Assembly: GCF_007000325.2 (NCBI RefSeq)
Contig: NZ_CP117267.1
Location: 310,001-374,000 of the forward strand
DNA from: Rhizobium rhododendri
GTDB lineage: Bacteria > Pseudomonadota > Alphaproteobacteria > Rhizobiales > Rhizobiaceae
Reading direction: 5' to 3'
Length of the DNA stretch: 64,000 nucleotides
Numbering within the stretch: position 1 is the first letter of the stretch; every line of letters starts with the position of its first letter. A program made the translations under genes and the position numbers. Below the pieces are notes generated by a model that had not been told where the DNA came from, made no database searches, and worked only from the letters and a program-made list of their open reading frames with translations. Positions 10,695-18,952 of this stretch are shown here, one piece after another.

Positions 10695-11219
10695 TCACGA
10701 CGTGGAACTGCGGTCGGTGTCTTCGGCCTGGCCGGTAAGTCCCATCCGCTGCTGGAAGGCGAGGATGAGATCGCGCAGTTCCGGTTCACGGACGCGCCTG
10801 ACGGCTTCGTTGCAGGAAACCCATTCGAGCGTGCGTTCGCCCTTTTCCTTGAAATTCTTGGCAAGTTCGGTGACGGCAAGGGCGTAGACCTGCACCTTGC
10901 ACGGCACGGTCAGGCCGTCCTTCATGACCTTGGGGTAGGTGAAGAAGCCGAGAGATGTGGCTTCCACTTTTCCGCGCACGCCGGCCTCCTCGTAAGCCTC
11001 GCGGGCGGCCACTTCATGCGACAGCTTGCCTGACATCGGCCAGCCCTTGGGAATGACCCAGCGACCGGTATCGCGGCTGGTCATCAGCAACATTTCCAAC
11101 TCGCCTGTCTTCTTTTTAAAGCGATAGCACAGGGCTGCGTACTGCTGCCGCGGCGGGCGACGCAACATCAGATGCATATCGGTGGCGAGTCGGGCTAGGA
11201 GAGTCAACGGGCGGGTCAC
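10695..11219 (-). CDS. Nudix hydrolase
   Basis: Nudix enzymes cleave nucleoside diphosphates linked to another moiety. The 174-residue protein has the helix of the Nudix box, REAYEEAGV, preceded by WVIPKGWPMSGK. In the canonical box (G-x5-E-x7-REuxEExGu) the first glutamate is here a lysine, a variation I associate with the diphosphoinositol-polyphosphate/diadenosine-type subgroup; the metal-binding EE pair is kept. The substrate is unknown. The GTG at 11219 is the longest start; an ATG at 11177 is a plausible alternative because family similarity starts after it. The gene stops 36 bases before pit and may begin the pit-rsmE transcript. Confidence 0.85.
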   Translation of the reverse strand: MTRPLTLLARLATDMHLMLRRPPRQQYAALCYRFKKKTGELEMLLMTSRDTGRWVIPKGWPMSGKLSHEVAAREAYEEAGVRGKVEATSLGFFTYPKVMKDGLTVPCKVQVYALAVTELAKNFKEKGERTLEWVSCNEAVRRVREPELRDLILAFQQRMGLTGQAEDTDRSSTS

Positions 11220-11574
11220 CTTTGTAATTTTCGCGAGGAATCATTAAACAAGTTTATTCTACATCAACCTGGGCTAGAACCTATGAAAAAGCGGTTTAGG
11301 CCCGGCTTCCAAGGTTGATTATCAGCAAATCCGCGTCTCCATCGTCAGAATGCGTCGCCGTTCGTCTCTGTGACGACGAGACGCGAGATAGCCGAGGGAG
11401 GAGGGTCGGTGACACCAGACGTAAGACGGACGCGCTAACTTTCAATCGTCCGATGGCCTCTATAGCTTCACTTTTACGATATTGCAAAAATTAAAGAGTT
11501 TCCCTTAGTGTCTTAATGTGTCTGCTCCGGAAGTGGAATGCGGAGCGTATTTCAGTGCAACGGGGATTGCCGAC
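11220..11574. other. Intergenic region, no gene seen
   Basis: This stretch separates the divergent Nudix gene and the secreted-protein gene. It holds stop-rich sequence in all frames, an A+T-rich block near 11470-11515 that may contain a promoter, and a short inverted repeat CGTCTC/GAGACG around 11365-11390. A 63-codon open frame on the minus strand (11296-11487) has no similarity I recognise and is not called. Confidence 0.5.
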
Positions 11575-12018
11575 ATGTGGCGTCGACTACTGCTTTCTAT
11601 CGGCATCTGCGCGGTTGCGGTGCCTGCTTTGGCCGCCGACCGCTTCTACTGTGCAGCCGACGACACCTCCATCAAGTTCAGCATAGACAGCGGCTTTTCA
11701 GTCGGTCCGGGCCACAAGCTCAATCATTTCCGTGGCCTTATGATCGGCAAGTCCGCCCTCATCCCGGAAGACTTCCGCAAACTGCCGCTGGAATCCAGCC
11801 AGTTGACGCAGTATTGGGCCTATGCCGGCGAAGTGCGGCTTGCTGTCGCAGCCTTTAACGGCAATGGCGACAACGCGGCCAGTGCCGAGCTTGTCATCGT
11901 CGCATCAGGCAAGGAAGATGGAACCCCGATGCCGGGCAGCTATGTCCTGACAATCTCCACGCCGGACGGTGCCAAGCCGGTCAAGCTGACCGGCAGGCTC
12001 ACCTGCAACGCAAAGTGA
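11575..12018 (+). CDS. Small secreted protein, unknown function
   Basis: The 147-residue product begins with a Sec signal peptide (MWRRLLLSIGICAVAVPALA) with an AxA-type cleavage site before ADRFYC. The mature protein, about 125 residues, keeps two cysteines (in RFYCAA and in the C-terminal LTCNAK) that could form a disulfide in the periplasm. I recognise no domain. The start is the ATG at 11575, preceded by GGGGATTGCC; an in-frame GTG at 11518 would push the signal peptide 19 residues inward and is less likely. It converges with the outer-membrane protein gene 22 bases downstream. Confidence 0.7.
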   Translation: MWRRLLLSIGICAVAVPALAADRFYCAADDTSIKFSIDSGFSVGPGHKLNHFRGLMIGKSALIPEDFRKLPLESSQLTQYWAYAGEVRLAVAAFNGNGDNAASAELVIVASGKEDGTPMPGSYVLTISTPDGAKPVKLTGRLTCNAK

Positions 12019-12039
12019 CGGGCCGCCAAACCCGCCGCT

Positions 12040-12711
12040 CTAGAACTTGAACGAAACGCCGAAGTTGATGGCATTGGTGAAGACGCGCGTCTTCAACGTG
12101 TCGCCACTGTCGATGGAAACGTTATCGACAAAGGAGTAATTGCCTTTGTATTCGACGAACGTCGCCCAGTGCTTGCTGATATCGTAGCTCACGCCTGCCT
12201 GTGCCTGTAGGGCAAGCCCGCCGAACTGATAGTCGAAGGTGCGACCGGACGAACGCGTGACTTCCACGTGCGGTACGTTGATGCCCGCGCCGGCACCCAC
12301 ATAGGGCGTCCATTTGCGGGAAGGGTCCTGAAAACGATAGAGCGCGTTGGCCGTCAGCAGATTGAGCCCGTCCGTGAACTCGAAGTGCGACCAGCCCGGT
12401 GTGTTGCCGAGGTCGCCATAGACCTTGGCGTGGGTGTAGTCGAGCGACACGCCCCAGTCCGGCTGGTTGAGCTCGTCCAGCCACCATGTTCCGCGAACGC
12501 CGTAATAGGGCGGGTTGCTGAAGGATTTGCCGGACCAGTTCGGATCGAAATCCGCGCCGTCTGACGTCGTGACATTGCTGCCGGTCGCTCCCTGCACCCC
12601 GCCATAGGCCGAAAACATCATGTCGGCAAAAGCGTGGTCGGCAACGGTAAGAACCGTAAAGAACGCCACGGCAGCAAAGGCCGACTGGCGAAGTCGATTG
12701 GCACGGCGCAT
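12040..12711 (-). CDS. Outer-membrane beta-barrel protein, LpxQ-like (lipid A oxidase candidate)
   Basis: The 223-residue protein has a signal peptide ending ...ADHAFA and then repeated amphipathic strands rich in aromatic residues and glycine (FSAYGGVQGATG, YYGVRGTWW, TPYVGAGAGINVPHVEV). It ends in the C-terminal aromatic (SFKF) required for outer-membrane insertion, so an eight-stranded barrel is likely. Its size and sequence feel matches LpxQ, the Rhizobium outer-membrane oxidase that converts the proximal glucosamine of lipid A to aminogluconate in an oxygen-dependent reaction. That assignment rests on memory of rhizobial relatives and not on a catalytic motif. The alternative is a generic Omp25-type barrel. 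It is a single-gene unit. Confidence 0.7.
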   Translation of the reverse strand: MRRANRLRQSAFAAVAFFTVLTVADHAFADMMFSAYGGVQGATGSNVTTSDGADFDPNWSGKSFSNPPYYGVRGTWWLDELNQPDWGVSLDYTHAKVYGDLGNTPGWSHFEFTDGLNLLTANALYRFQDPSRKWTPYVGAGAGINVPHVEVTRSSGRTFDYQFGGLALQAQAGVSYDISKHWATFVEYKGNYSFVDNVSIDSGDTLKTRVFTNAINFGVSFKF

Positions 12712-12823
12712 GAAGAACCCCCGGATGATTCAGTCACCCATTGATGTCGGGATTTCATGACATGGCTATTACAACAGGCGGTAGAGTGGCCATTTGCTGA
12801 CCTCGTTCGCCAAGACTGCTGGT

Positions 12824-12849
12824 TTTGCGACGGAGAATTCGGTCGCAAA
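12824..12849. repeat. Inverted repeat TTTGCGAC/GTCGCAAA
   Basis: Two perfect 8-base arms (12824-12831 and 12842-12849) flank a 10-base spacer. It lies 32 bases past the end of the NmrA-family gene on the minus strand, so it may be a transcript-end hairpin, though a T tract is lacking. A third TTTGCGAC copy occurs around 12870. Confidence 0.5.
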
Positions 12850-12880
12850 GCGCAGGTTCGGATTGCGAGAGTTTGCGACG

Positions 12881-13861
12881 TTACTCGCCGCCACCGTTCG
12901 TCGGAGGCTCCAAACCGAAGGTCTTTTTGGGACCGTCCCAGCCCGTGGTCCTGACGAACTGCTCCCAGCCAAGGCAGTCCGAATTGATCCGCCGGCTCCA
13001 TTCAAGGTCGCGATCGCCTCGGAAGTAGCCGTACTCCACCGCAAATTCGGCCATGCCGATGATCTCGCGCACAAGGTCCGGGCTCTCTGCAAAATGCGGG
13101 AAGTGCCGAAGCAATTCCTCGGTTCTGTAAGCCGAGGCGTAAACCGCCTTTTGACCGGTGACACGGGTAAAAGCCTCGATCATCTCTGCCGGCGAGATGA
13201 CGTCGCCAATCACCGGCAGCGTCTGGCCGGAATAGGTGCCGGGATGATCGAAGATTTCAAGGACTGCCGGTCCCGTCGCAGTCAACGGGTCGACAAAAGG
13301 TGCCTTGAAGTGCTCGGGCAAATAGATGGGAAATACCAGCGTGTCGCCATCCATGCGGGGCGCGTAATATTCGAGGAGATTTGTGTAAAAGAACGCAAGC
13401 TCGATAAACGAACTCAGGATCGGCAACCCACGGATATAGGCTTCGACCCTGCTTTTGTCGGTGAAGTGCGGCGCAAACTTGGTGCCGCCCGTGATTTGGT
13501 CGACATTCTCCAGAGTGCTGAAGACCACGTGCTGGACGCCGGCCTCGACGGCGGCATCCGCCAGATCCTTGCCGATGTCGAACTCGTATGTTGCTGGCGG
13601 TGCAACGCCGGGGGTCATGAGGAATGCCCCATGAGCACCCCTGAATGCTTCGGCGAAATCCATTTTGCGGCCTTGCGCGAGTGGGACCGCGAAAAGCTCG
13701 GCCCCTTGTGCCGCCAAGGCGAGCGCCTCGGGAGAACCGACGTTGCCGGTGAGGGCGCGCACATGATAGCGCCCGTTTTTTAGCAGCGAGTGGGCCACGC
13801 TACGGCCCTGTTTGCTCAGACTTCCTGCGATCGCGACGATAGGTTTGCTGTTCGATGGCAT
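12881..13861 (-). CDS. NmrA-family NAD(P)-binding protein
   Basis: The 326-residue protein has a Rossmann dinucleotide-binding start, PIVAIAGSLSKQGRSVA, in the GxxGxxG-type position of atypical short-chain dehydrogenases. An NmrA/HSCARG-like body follows (HVVFSTLENVD). NmrA proteins act as redox sensors or as quinone/isoflavone-type reductases; this one's role is unknown. The ATG at 13861 has GGGAGA seven bases upstream; a longer frame from 13888 lacks a site. It is divergent from a LysR-type gene with a 98-bp shared promoter region containing the palindrome AAATCGATTT, which is the classic layout of a LysR regulator and its target. Confidence 0.82.
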   Translation of the reverse strand: MPSNSKPIVAIAGSLSKQGRSVAHSLLKNGRYHVRALTGNVGSPEALALAAQGAELFAVPLAQGRKMDFAEAFRGAHGAFLMTPGVAPPATYEFDIGKDLADAAVEAGVQHVVFSTLENVDQITGGTKFAPHFTDKSRVEAYIRGLPILSSFIELAFFYTNLLEYYAPRMDGDTLVFPIYLPEHFKAPFVDPLTATGPAVLEIFDHPGTYSGQTLPVIGDVISPAEMIEAFTRVTGQKAVYASAYRTEELLRHFPHFAESPDLVREIIGMAEFAVEYGYFRGDRDLEWSRRINSDCLGWEQFVRTTGWDGPKKTFGLEPPTNGGGE

Positions 13862-13959
13862 GCAGATCTCCCATGCATATGGCGTCAATAGAAGCCCATG
13901 GCATGGCAGGCGGCATGGTATTTGTGAAATCGATTTAATTCTGGGTTACAATCCATCTG

Positions 13960-14859
13960 ATGGATATCAAGCGTATGGATCTCAACCTGCTCGTCAGCCT
14001 GGAAGCTTTGCTGATCGAGCGAAATGTCACGAAGGCTGCGAAAAGGCTGAATTTAAGTCAGCCAGCGCTCAGCGCGCAGCTGAACCGCCTCCGCGATGTC
14101 TTCGATGATCCGTTGCTCGTTCCGGGACATCGTGGAATGATCCCGACCGCGAAGGCGTTCGAATTGCTGGAGCCATTGCGCGCGGCGCTGGAACAGCTGC
14201 GCAGCACTCTTGATAGTCACAAGAGCTTCGCACCCATGAGTGCCGAACTCGTTGTCTCCATCGCATGCACCGATTATGTCGAGGCGGCGGTCGTTCTTCC
14301 CCTCATATTGGCGTTGCGTGAGAAGGCCCCAGGCGTACGGATCGCCGTGCATCGGCTAAACCCGCCGAGACTGGACCAGCAGCTTTCGGATGGCAATGTC
14401 GATCTGGCGATCGCCACGCCCGATGGCAGCCAGCCGCACCTGCGCACGCGGCATCTGTTCGAGGAAACCTACGTCCTCATAGGTCGAGAAGGCCATCCGC
14501 ATCTCAGGAACAGCCTTACTGCCGAAGGGTTTGCCGAGCTGGAGCAACTGATCGTTTCGCCGTCCGGCGGCGCATTCACAACCCCTGTTGATGCAACGCT
14601 CGGGGCGTTTGGTCGTCAACGCAAGATCGTCGCCTCGGCAGCGTCTTTCCTTGTCGTCCCGGAGATCGTCGCTGCCAGCGACCTTGTCGCGCTGGTGCCG
14701 CGCCGCTTGCTGCAGCGTCGGCTCCCCCTGCTGACCATGATCGACGTTCCATGGCTATATGAACATTTTACAGTGGAGCTGGTATGGCACGATCGTACCC
14801 ATGGGCACCCCGGCCACCATTGGATCCGTCAACTGATCTACGATCTCATGGTCGATTGA
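13960..14859 (+). CDS. LysR-type regulator (NodD-like branch)
   Basis: This 299-residue regulator starts MDIKRMDLNLLVSLEALL and continues with the LysR helix-turn-helix (RNVTKAAKRLNLSQPALSAQ). The effector domain covers residues 92-299. The N-terminal pattern (xRxDLNLLxxLxAL) is that of the NodD/NahR/LinR subgroup, whose members respond to aromatic or other small inducers; this is not evidence for a role in nodulation. It is divergent from the NmrA-family gene and probably controls it. No duplication or truncation is visible. Downstream, about 170 bp of sequence separate it from the convergent L,D-transpeptidase gene. Confidence 0.88.
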   Translation: MDIKRMDLNLLVSLEALLIERNVTKAAKRLNLSQPALSAQLNRLRDVFDDPLLVPGHRGMIPTAKAFELLEPLRAALEQLRSTLDSHKSFAPMSAELVVSIACTDYVEAAVVLPLILALREKAPGVRIAVHRLNPPRLDQQLSDGNVDLAIATPDGSQPHLRTRHLFEETYVLIGREGHPHLRNSLTAEGFAELEQLIVSPSGGAFTTPVDATLGAFGRQRKIVASAASFLVVPEIVAASDLVALVPRRLLQRRLPLLTMIDVPWLYEHFTVELVWHDRTHGHPGHHWIRQLIYDLMVD

Positions 14860-15032
14860 ATCGAGAGTGCCAAGCAAGGCGATTGGCGGAGGACACGTAT
14901 GGTTTGGAAAATAAACCGCCGTTTTCCGTACGACGAAACTGATGTCATCTGTGACAAAAGCGATGACCCGACATTTCAGCGAGAGGGCCGGACACGAATG
15001 CCCAACCCTCTTAAATCCGCGCCAGTTGGCAA

Positions 15033-15713
15033 TCAGCCGCCGAAGCCGCCGAAGAGGGTGCGGAGCACGTCCATGCCGTGATCCTTGTAGCTGACTTCGC
15101 CCTGCTTGTTGCCGGGGCCGACGACGATGACCTTGGTGCCGACGGGCACGTGGTCGTAGAGATCGGCGACATCGGCGTTCATCATGCGGATGCAACCCGA
15201 CGACAGGTTGAGGCCGATGGTCCAGGGCTGGTTGGTGCCGTGGATGCGGAAAATCGTGTCGTGGCCGTTCTGGTAGAGATACATGGCGCGGGCGCCGAGC
15301 GGGTTGGCTTCGCCGCCTGGCACGGAGGCCGGCAGCGGATGGCCTTCCCGGGCTTCGCGCACGCGCATTTCCGCCGGTGGCGTCCAGACCGGCCATTCCG
15401 CCTTGCGGCCGACCGTGACGATCCCCGACCAGCCGAAGCCGTCACGACCGACGCCGATGCCGTAGCGCGTGGCGCGGTTGTTGCCTTCGACGAGATAGAG
15501 GAACTTGTTGTTGGTATCGACGATGATCGTGCCGGGCGCCTCATTGGTGACGAGACGGACGAGACGCTTGTGGAATTCCGCAGGCACGGTCCGGTTCGGT
15601 TTGATATTGCGAACCGCGTCGTTGGCCGTCGTCATCGGGGCGGCCGTCGTCACAGCGATCATGGACGTCAGCGCAATCGCTGTTGCGGCCATCAGCCGAA
15701 TAACTTGCTTCAT
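15033..15713 (-). CDS. L,D-transpeptidase (YkuD domain), periplasmic
   Basis: L,D-transpeptidases cross-link peptidoglycan (3-3 links) or attach proteins to it, using a catalytic cysteine in the periplasm. This 226-residue protein has a hydrophobic signal sequence (MKQVIRLMAATAIALTSM...) and the YkuD signature with His158 in FRIHGTNQPW and the nucleophile Cys174 in SSGCIRMMN. The ATG at 15713 has GAGGAA upstream and gives a normal signal peptide; an upstream frame to 15734 is less likely. A second, related transpeptidase gene lies 135 bp away on the same strand, so this looks like an old tandem duplication. Mature protein ends in a short glycine-rich FGGFGG tail. Confidence 0.92.
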   Translation of the reverse strand: MKQVIRLMAATAIALTSMIAVTTAAPMTTANDAVRNIKPNRTVPAEFHKRLVRLVTNEAPGTIIVDTNNKFLYLVEGNNRATRYGIGVGRDGFGWSGIVTVGRKAEWPVWTPPAEMRVREAREGHPLPASVPGGEANPLGARAMYLYQNGHDTIFRIHGTNQPWTIGLNLSSGCIRMMNADVADLYDHVPVGTKVIVVGPGNKQGEVSYKDHGMDVLRTLFGGFGG

Positions 15714-15848
15714 CCTGGAGTTCCTCTGGTGCAAAGATCGAGAGGCTAATCAAACCGATTAGAATTTCAAGATCTACAGCATCAGCAGAGGCATTTTTGG
15801 GTAGCGTCGAGCCGTCATCCGATCAGCTCGTCGCCACCCATGGTAAAA

Positions 15849-16601
15849 TTACATCACTATGACGCGGGTGCCGACCTTCACCCGGTCGAAAAGATCGCTG
15901 ACATCCTCGTTGCGCAGGCGGATACAGCCGGACGAAACGGCGCTGCCGATGGTCCAGGGCGCGTTCGTGCCGTGGATGCGGTAAAGCGTCGATCCGAGAT
16001 ACATGGCGCGGGCGCCGAGCGGGTTGCCGGTGCCGCCTTCCATGTGGACCGGCAGGTAGTGCCCCTTGGCAGCTTCGCGCGCAATCATTTCCGAAGGCGG
16101 TGTCCAGCCAGGCCACTCTTCCTTGCGGGTGATGGTGTGGGCGCCGGCCCATTCGAAGCCGGGCTTGCCGACGCCGACGCCGTAGCGCCTGGCCTTGCCG
16201 CCGCCTGTCACCAGATAGAGGAAGCGGTTGTCGGTATCGATGACGATCGTGCCCGGCCGTTCCTTGGTCTGGTAGTCCACCATCTGCGGCAGATACTGCG
16301 GGTCGAGTGTCGAGCGGATGACAGGCATGCCGGGTCGCACGTTGGCAACCGTTTGTACGGGTCTGCCGCCGAACAGCGGACGCGAAGCCCGCTGCTGGAA
16401 TAGCCCGCGCGGCTGGACCGGAACCGGGCGGGGGTACACAACCGGCTGGACGGAGGCGCCGCCGAGCTGCGTCACCCACGGGGCCGTGAGGTCGGCGCTG
16501 ACGATGACCGGCGGGCGTATCTGGTAACGGTCGGTGGCGAGGGCAGGGGCGGCAAAGGCGGCGACGAGGCCGGCCGCAAGCAAAATAGACTGTTTCATCA
16601 T
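15849..16601 (-). CDS. L,D-transpeptidase (YkuD domain), periplasmic
   Basis: The 250-residue paralogue of the neighbouring gene has a signal peptide (MMKQSILLAAGLVAAFAAPA-LA), then a proline/valine/arginine-rich linker at about residues 25-95, and a YkuD domain over the C-terminal half. The catalytic residues are His210 (YRIHGTNAPW) and Cys226 (SSGCIRLRNEDV). The linker makes it longer than its neighbour and may let the domain reach the peptidoglycan. Starts at 16601 and 16598 are both ATG and cannot be separated. Alphaproteobacteria such as Agrobacterium rely heavily on L,D-cross-links, consistent with several copies. Confidence 0.92.
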   Translation of the reverse strand: MMKQSILLAAGLVAAFAAPALATDRYQIRPPVIVSADLTAPWVTQLGGASVQPVVYPRPVPVQPRGLFQQRASRPLFGGRPVQTVANVRPGMPVIRSTLDPQYLPQMVDYQTKERPGTIVIDTDNRFLYLVTGGGKARRYGVGVGKPGFEWAGAHTITRKEEWPGWTPPSEMIAREAAKGHYLPVHMEGGTGNPLGARAMYLGSTLYRIHGTNAPWTIGSAVSSGCIRLRNEDVSDLFDRVKVGTRVIVM

Positions 16602-16802
16602 CGGACGGACTCTCTACAATGGACCGAAGATCGGGCGTTCTGGCGCTCGGTTCGGAAAACATCGTGACATTGCCCTGCCCATGAATGGTAAACGGCGGTT
16701 CATGAAAACGCCGGCAGACATGTAAACCTTTCGTCAGGGTTAACCATCGGTTTGGAAAGACGGTTTGCAAATGGTAAAGCACCGAACGAATTGGGAAGCC
16801 TG

Positions 16803-17432
16803 ATGACTGCAACAGGATTAATCATCGGCGACGACGGCCGGGAACGCTGTTTCTGGCACGCAAACCTGCCCGACTATCTGCGCTATCACGACGAGGAGTG
16901 GGGGCGTCCCGTCACCGATGATATAAGGCTGTTCGAGAAGATCTGCCTCGAGGGTTTTCAGTCCGGCCTGTCCTGGCTGACCATCCTGCGCAAGCGCGAC
17001 AACTTTCGCAGCGCCTTTGCCGGGTTCGATTTTCACAGGGTTGCCGTCTTCGGAGAGGCCGACATCGAGCGTTGCGTCGCCGATGCCGGCATCATCCGCC
17101 ATCGCGGCAAGATCGTCTCGACGATCAACAACGCTCGTCGTGCCATCGAGCTGAAGGAGGAGTTCGGGTCGCTCGCCCGCTATTTCTGGAGCCACGAGCC
17201 GAGGCCCGACGAACGACCCGCAGTTGTCGACCGCGCAAGCCTTTCGGCCAATCCGACGACGCCCACCTCGGTGCGTTTATCCAAGGACCTGAAGAAACGT
17301 GGCTGGACTTTTGTCGGCCCAACGACAATCTATGCCTTCATGCAGGCCATGGGTCTGGTCAACGATCATCTCGAGGGCTGCTATTGCCGGGACAGTGTGG
17401 AAAAGATGCGCAACGACCTGGTGCGGCCGTGA
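16803..17432 (+). CDS. tag: DNA-3-methyladenine glycosylase I
   Basis: Tag removes 3-methyladenine from alkylated DNA. The 209-residue protein aligns in outline with the E. coli enzyme: RCFWHANLPDYLRYHDEEWG at the N-terminus, then EKICLEGFQSGLSWLTILRK, where the glutamate of CLEG is catalytic. The zinc-binding C-terminal pair is in LVNDHLEGCYCR, with Cys16 at the other end. The ATG at 16803 is chosen because family similarity starts within 15 residues; a longer frame from 16752 has no support. Its last codon overlaps the GTG start of the next gene (GTGA at 17429), implying translational coupling. Confidence 0.95.
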   Translation: MTATGLIIGDDGRERCFWHANLPDYLRYHDEEWGRPVTDDIRLFEKICLEGFQSGLSWLTILRKRDNFRSAFAGFDFHRVAVFGEADIERCVADAGIIRHRGKIVSTINNARRAIELKEEFGSLARYFWSHEPRPDERPAVVDRASLSANPTTPTSVRLSKDLKKRGWTFVGPTTIYAFMQAMGLVNDHLEGCYCRDSVEKMRNDLVRP

Positions 17433-17995
17433 GAAGGTTCTGCTTGTCGCTCGGCCTTGGGCTCGCCGCAACCGGTCTTGGCCCCGTGGCCCACGCCGAG
17501 GATGCCAGGGCGCCGCAATTGCAGATGCCGGAGTTGGACCGAGGCGAGGAGCTTGAAAAGCTCGGCTTTCCCGCCGTCACCGAGAAGCTCACCGGCTGGA
17601 CCAAATTCGGCAAAGGCAAGGTCTACACCCTGCCGATCAAGGCCGGCCAGCATGTGAAGATCACTTTTGCGTCGAAGAGCCAGTATGCCTTCATGGCCAT
17701 ATTCGACCTGACCTCAAGCGCCGACGAAGCCTTTTTTGGCACCGATGAGGACGGCATGACCGCCGATGTTACCGTCAGTGCCGATACGACCTGGTTCATC
17801 AAGCCGTACTATTCCCGCGTCACCCGGCGGCGGGGCCTCGGCGCACCCTATTCCATCCTCATCGAGCCGCTGCCATCGGGCCTGCCGCAGCAATCGGCTC
17901 CGGCTGGCGATGCGGACAAGGCGCCCTCCCTGTTTCCGCCAAAACCCGGCACGCCGGCGCCCGCAGCCAACAAAACGTCCCTGTTCCGGCCCTAG
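17429..17995 (+). CDS. Small exported protein, unknown function, coupled to tag
   Basis: The likely start is a GTG at 17429 that overlaps the tag stop codon by four bases. It gives a 188-residue protein with a signal peptide (MRRFCLSLGLGLAATGLGPV-AHA). The mature part is a single beta-rich domain (TLPIKAGQHVKITFASKSQY, then AFMAIFDL) resembling bacterial pre-peptidase-like or jelly-roll folds, followed by a proline-rich C-terminal tail of about 45 residues. I recognise no named family. Co-translation with a DNA glycosylase does not suggest a shared job. The frame is open well upstream inside tag, but the N-terminal signal peptide fixes the start. Confidence 0.72.
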   Translation: MRRFCLSLGLGLAATGLGPVAHAEDARAPQLQMPELDRGEELEKLGFPAVTEKLTGWTKFGKGKVYTLPIKAGQHVKITFASKSQYAFMAIFDLTSSADEAFFGTDEDGMTADVTVSADTTWFIKPYYSRVTRRRGLGAPYSILIEPLPSGLPQQSAPAGDADKAPSLFPPKPGTPAPAANKTSLFRP

Positions 17996-18008
17996 AGAAT
18001 CCGGGGCC

Positions 18009-18719
18009 TCAGGCGGCAGACAGCTTTGCGATCAACGCTCCGAGCTCGCCCAGATGCTCTATCTTGTGGAAGCGCGGTGCATCCTTCGGTTCATCGACAT
18101 GTTCGTAGACCCAGGTCAGCGCGTGCGGCACGAAGACACCGTAGCTGCCGGCAGCGATGGCCGGCACGATGTCCGATTTCAATGAGTTGCCGACCATCAT
18201 CGCCCGCTCCGGCCCATCGCCGACCTTTGCGAAGATCCGGCGATAGGTGGTCGCCGTCTTGTCCGAGACGATCTCGACGGCGTCGAAGAAATCGCCAAGA
18301 CCGGATTGCGCCAGCTTGCGCTCCTGGTCGAACAGGTCGCCCTTGGTGATCAGCACCAGCAGGTAGTGTCCGGCCAGCGCTTCCAAGGTTTCGCGCGCAT
18401 GCGGCAGCGTTTCCACCGGGTGCGACAGCAGGTCCCGACCGATGTCGAGGATCTCGGCGACAACCCTCGCCGGAACAGTGCCTTCGGTGATCTCGATGGC
18501 CGTCTCGATCATCGACAGGGTGAAACCCTTGATGCCGAACCCGTAATGGGCAAGGTTGCGGCGCTCGGCGGCAAGCAGCCGCTCCGACACCCTGTCTCCC
18601 TCGGCGTAGTCGGCGAGCAATTCGGTAAAATGCTTTTCGGTCAGCTGGTAGAAGTGTTCGTTCTGCCAGAGCGTATCGTCGGCATCGAAGCCGATGGTGG
18701 TCAGCGGACGCACGGTCAT
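18009..18719 (-). CDS. HAD-superfamily hydrolase
   Basis: The 236-residue protein has HAD motif I near the N-terminus (TIGFDADDTLW; first Asp is the nucleophile), motif II in LVLITKGD and motif III/IV in ERAMMVGNSLKSDI. An alpha-helical cap lies at about residues 20-100. These features match subfamily I phosphatases acting on small phosphorylated metabolites; the substrate is unknown. Two ATG codons six bases apart (18725 and 18719) are possible. The second is preferred because AGGAAG sits seven bases before it, whereas the first abuts that site. It converges with the gene ending at 17995. Confidence 0.85.
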   Translation of the reverse strand: MTVRPLTTIGFDADDTLWQNEHFYQLTEKHFTELLADYAEGDRVSERLLAAERRNLAHYGFGIKGFTLSMIETAIEITEGTVPARVVAEILDIGRDLLSHPVETLPHARETLEALAGHYLLVLITKGDLFDQERKLAQSGLGDFFDAVEIVSDKTATTYRRIFAKVGDGPERAMMVGNSLKSDIVPAIAAGSYGVFVPHALTWVYEHVDEPKDAPRFHKIEHLGELGALIAKLSAA

Positions 18720-18952
18720 AGCCATCTTCCTCGTCGGTTCTTCGGGCAGACTTTATCCCTTCCGGCAAGCGAGACAAGCATCCTCGAAGACATCACGGCT
18801 GCGTGAAACCGGTACATCGTATCGTTGAAGTCGGGGCTCCCCGCGTTATCTTGGGGTAGCGGCAAGGCCTGCAGGCGATCCGCTTGCGAGTGGACAGCAG
18901 CGTCGAAACGTCTGCGGAGTGTCCAATTGCGGCCGAACGAAAGGAATTTCAA

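Noticed and set aside
9705..11033. A 442-codon frame opposite pit and the Nudix gene
   Set aside because: Composition is Arg/Asp/Gly-rich shadow sequence; both real genes on the other strand are certain.
11296..11487. 63-residue open frame on the minus strand
   Set aside because: No recognised similarity, no ribosome-binding site of note, in an otherwise non-coding promoter region.
14899..15081. Possible 60-residue protein with GGAGG seven bases before its ATG
   Set aside because: The Shine-Dalgarno match is good, but the frame runs into the end of the convergent L,D-transpeptidase gene and has no recognisable features; kept as doubtful and not called.
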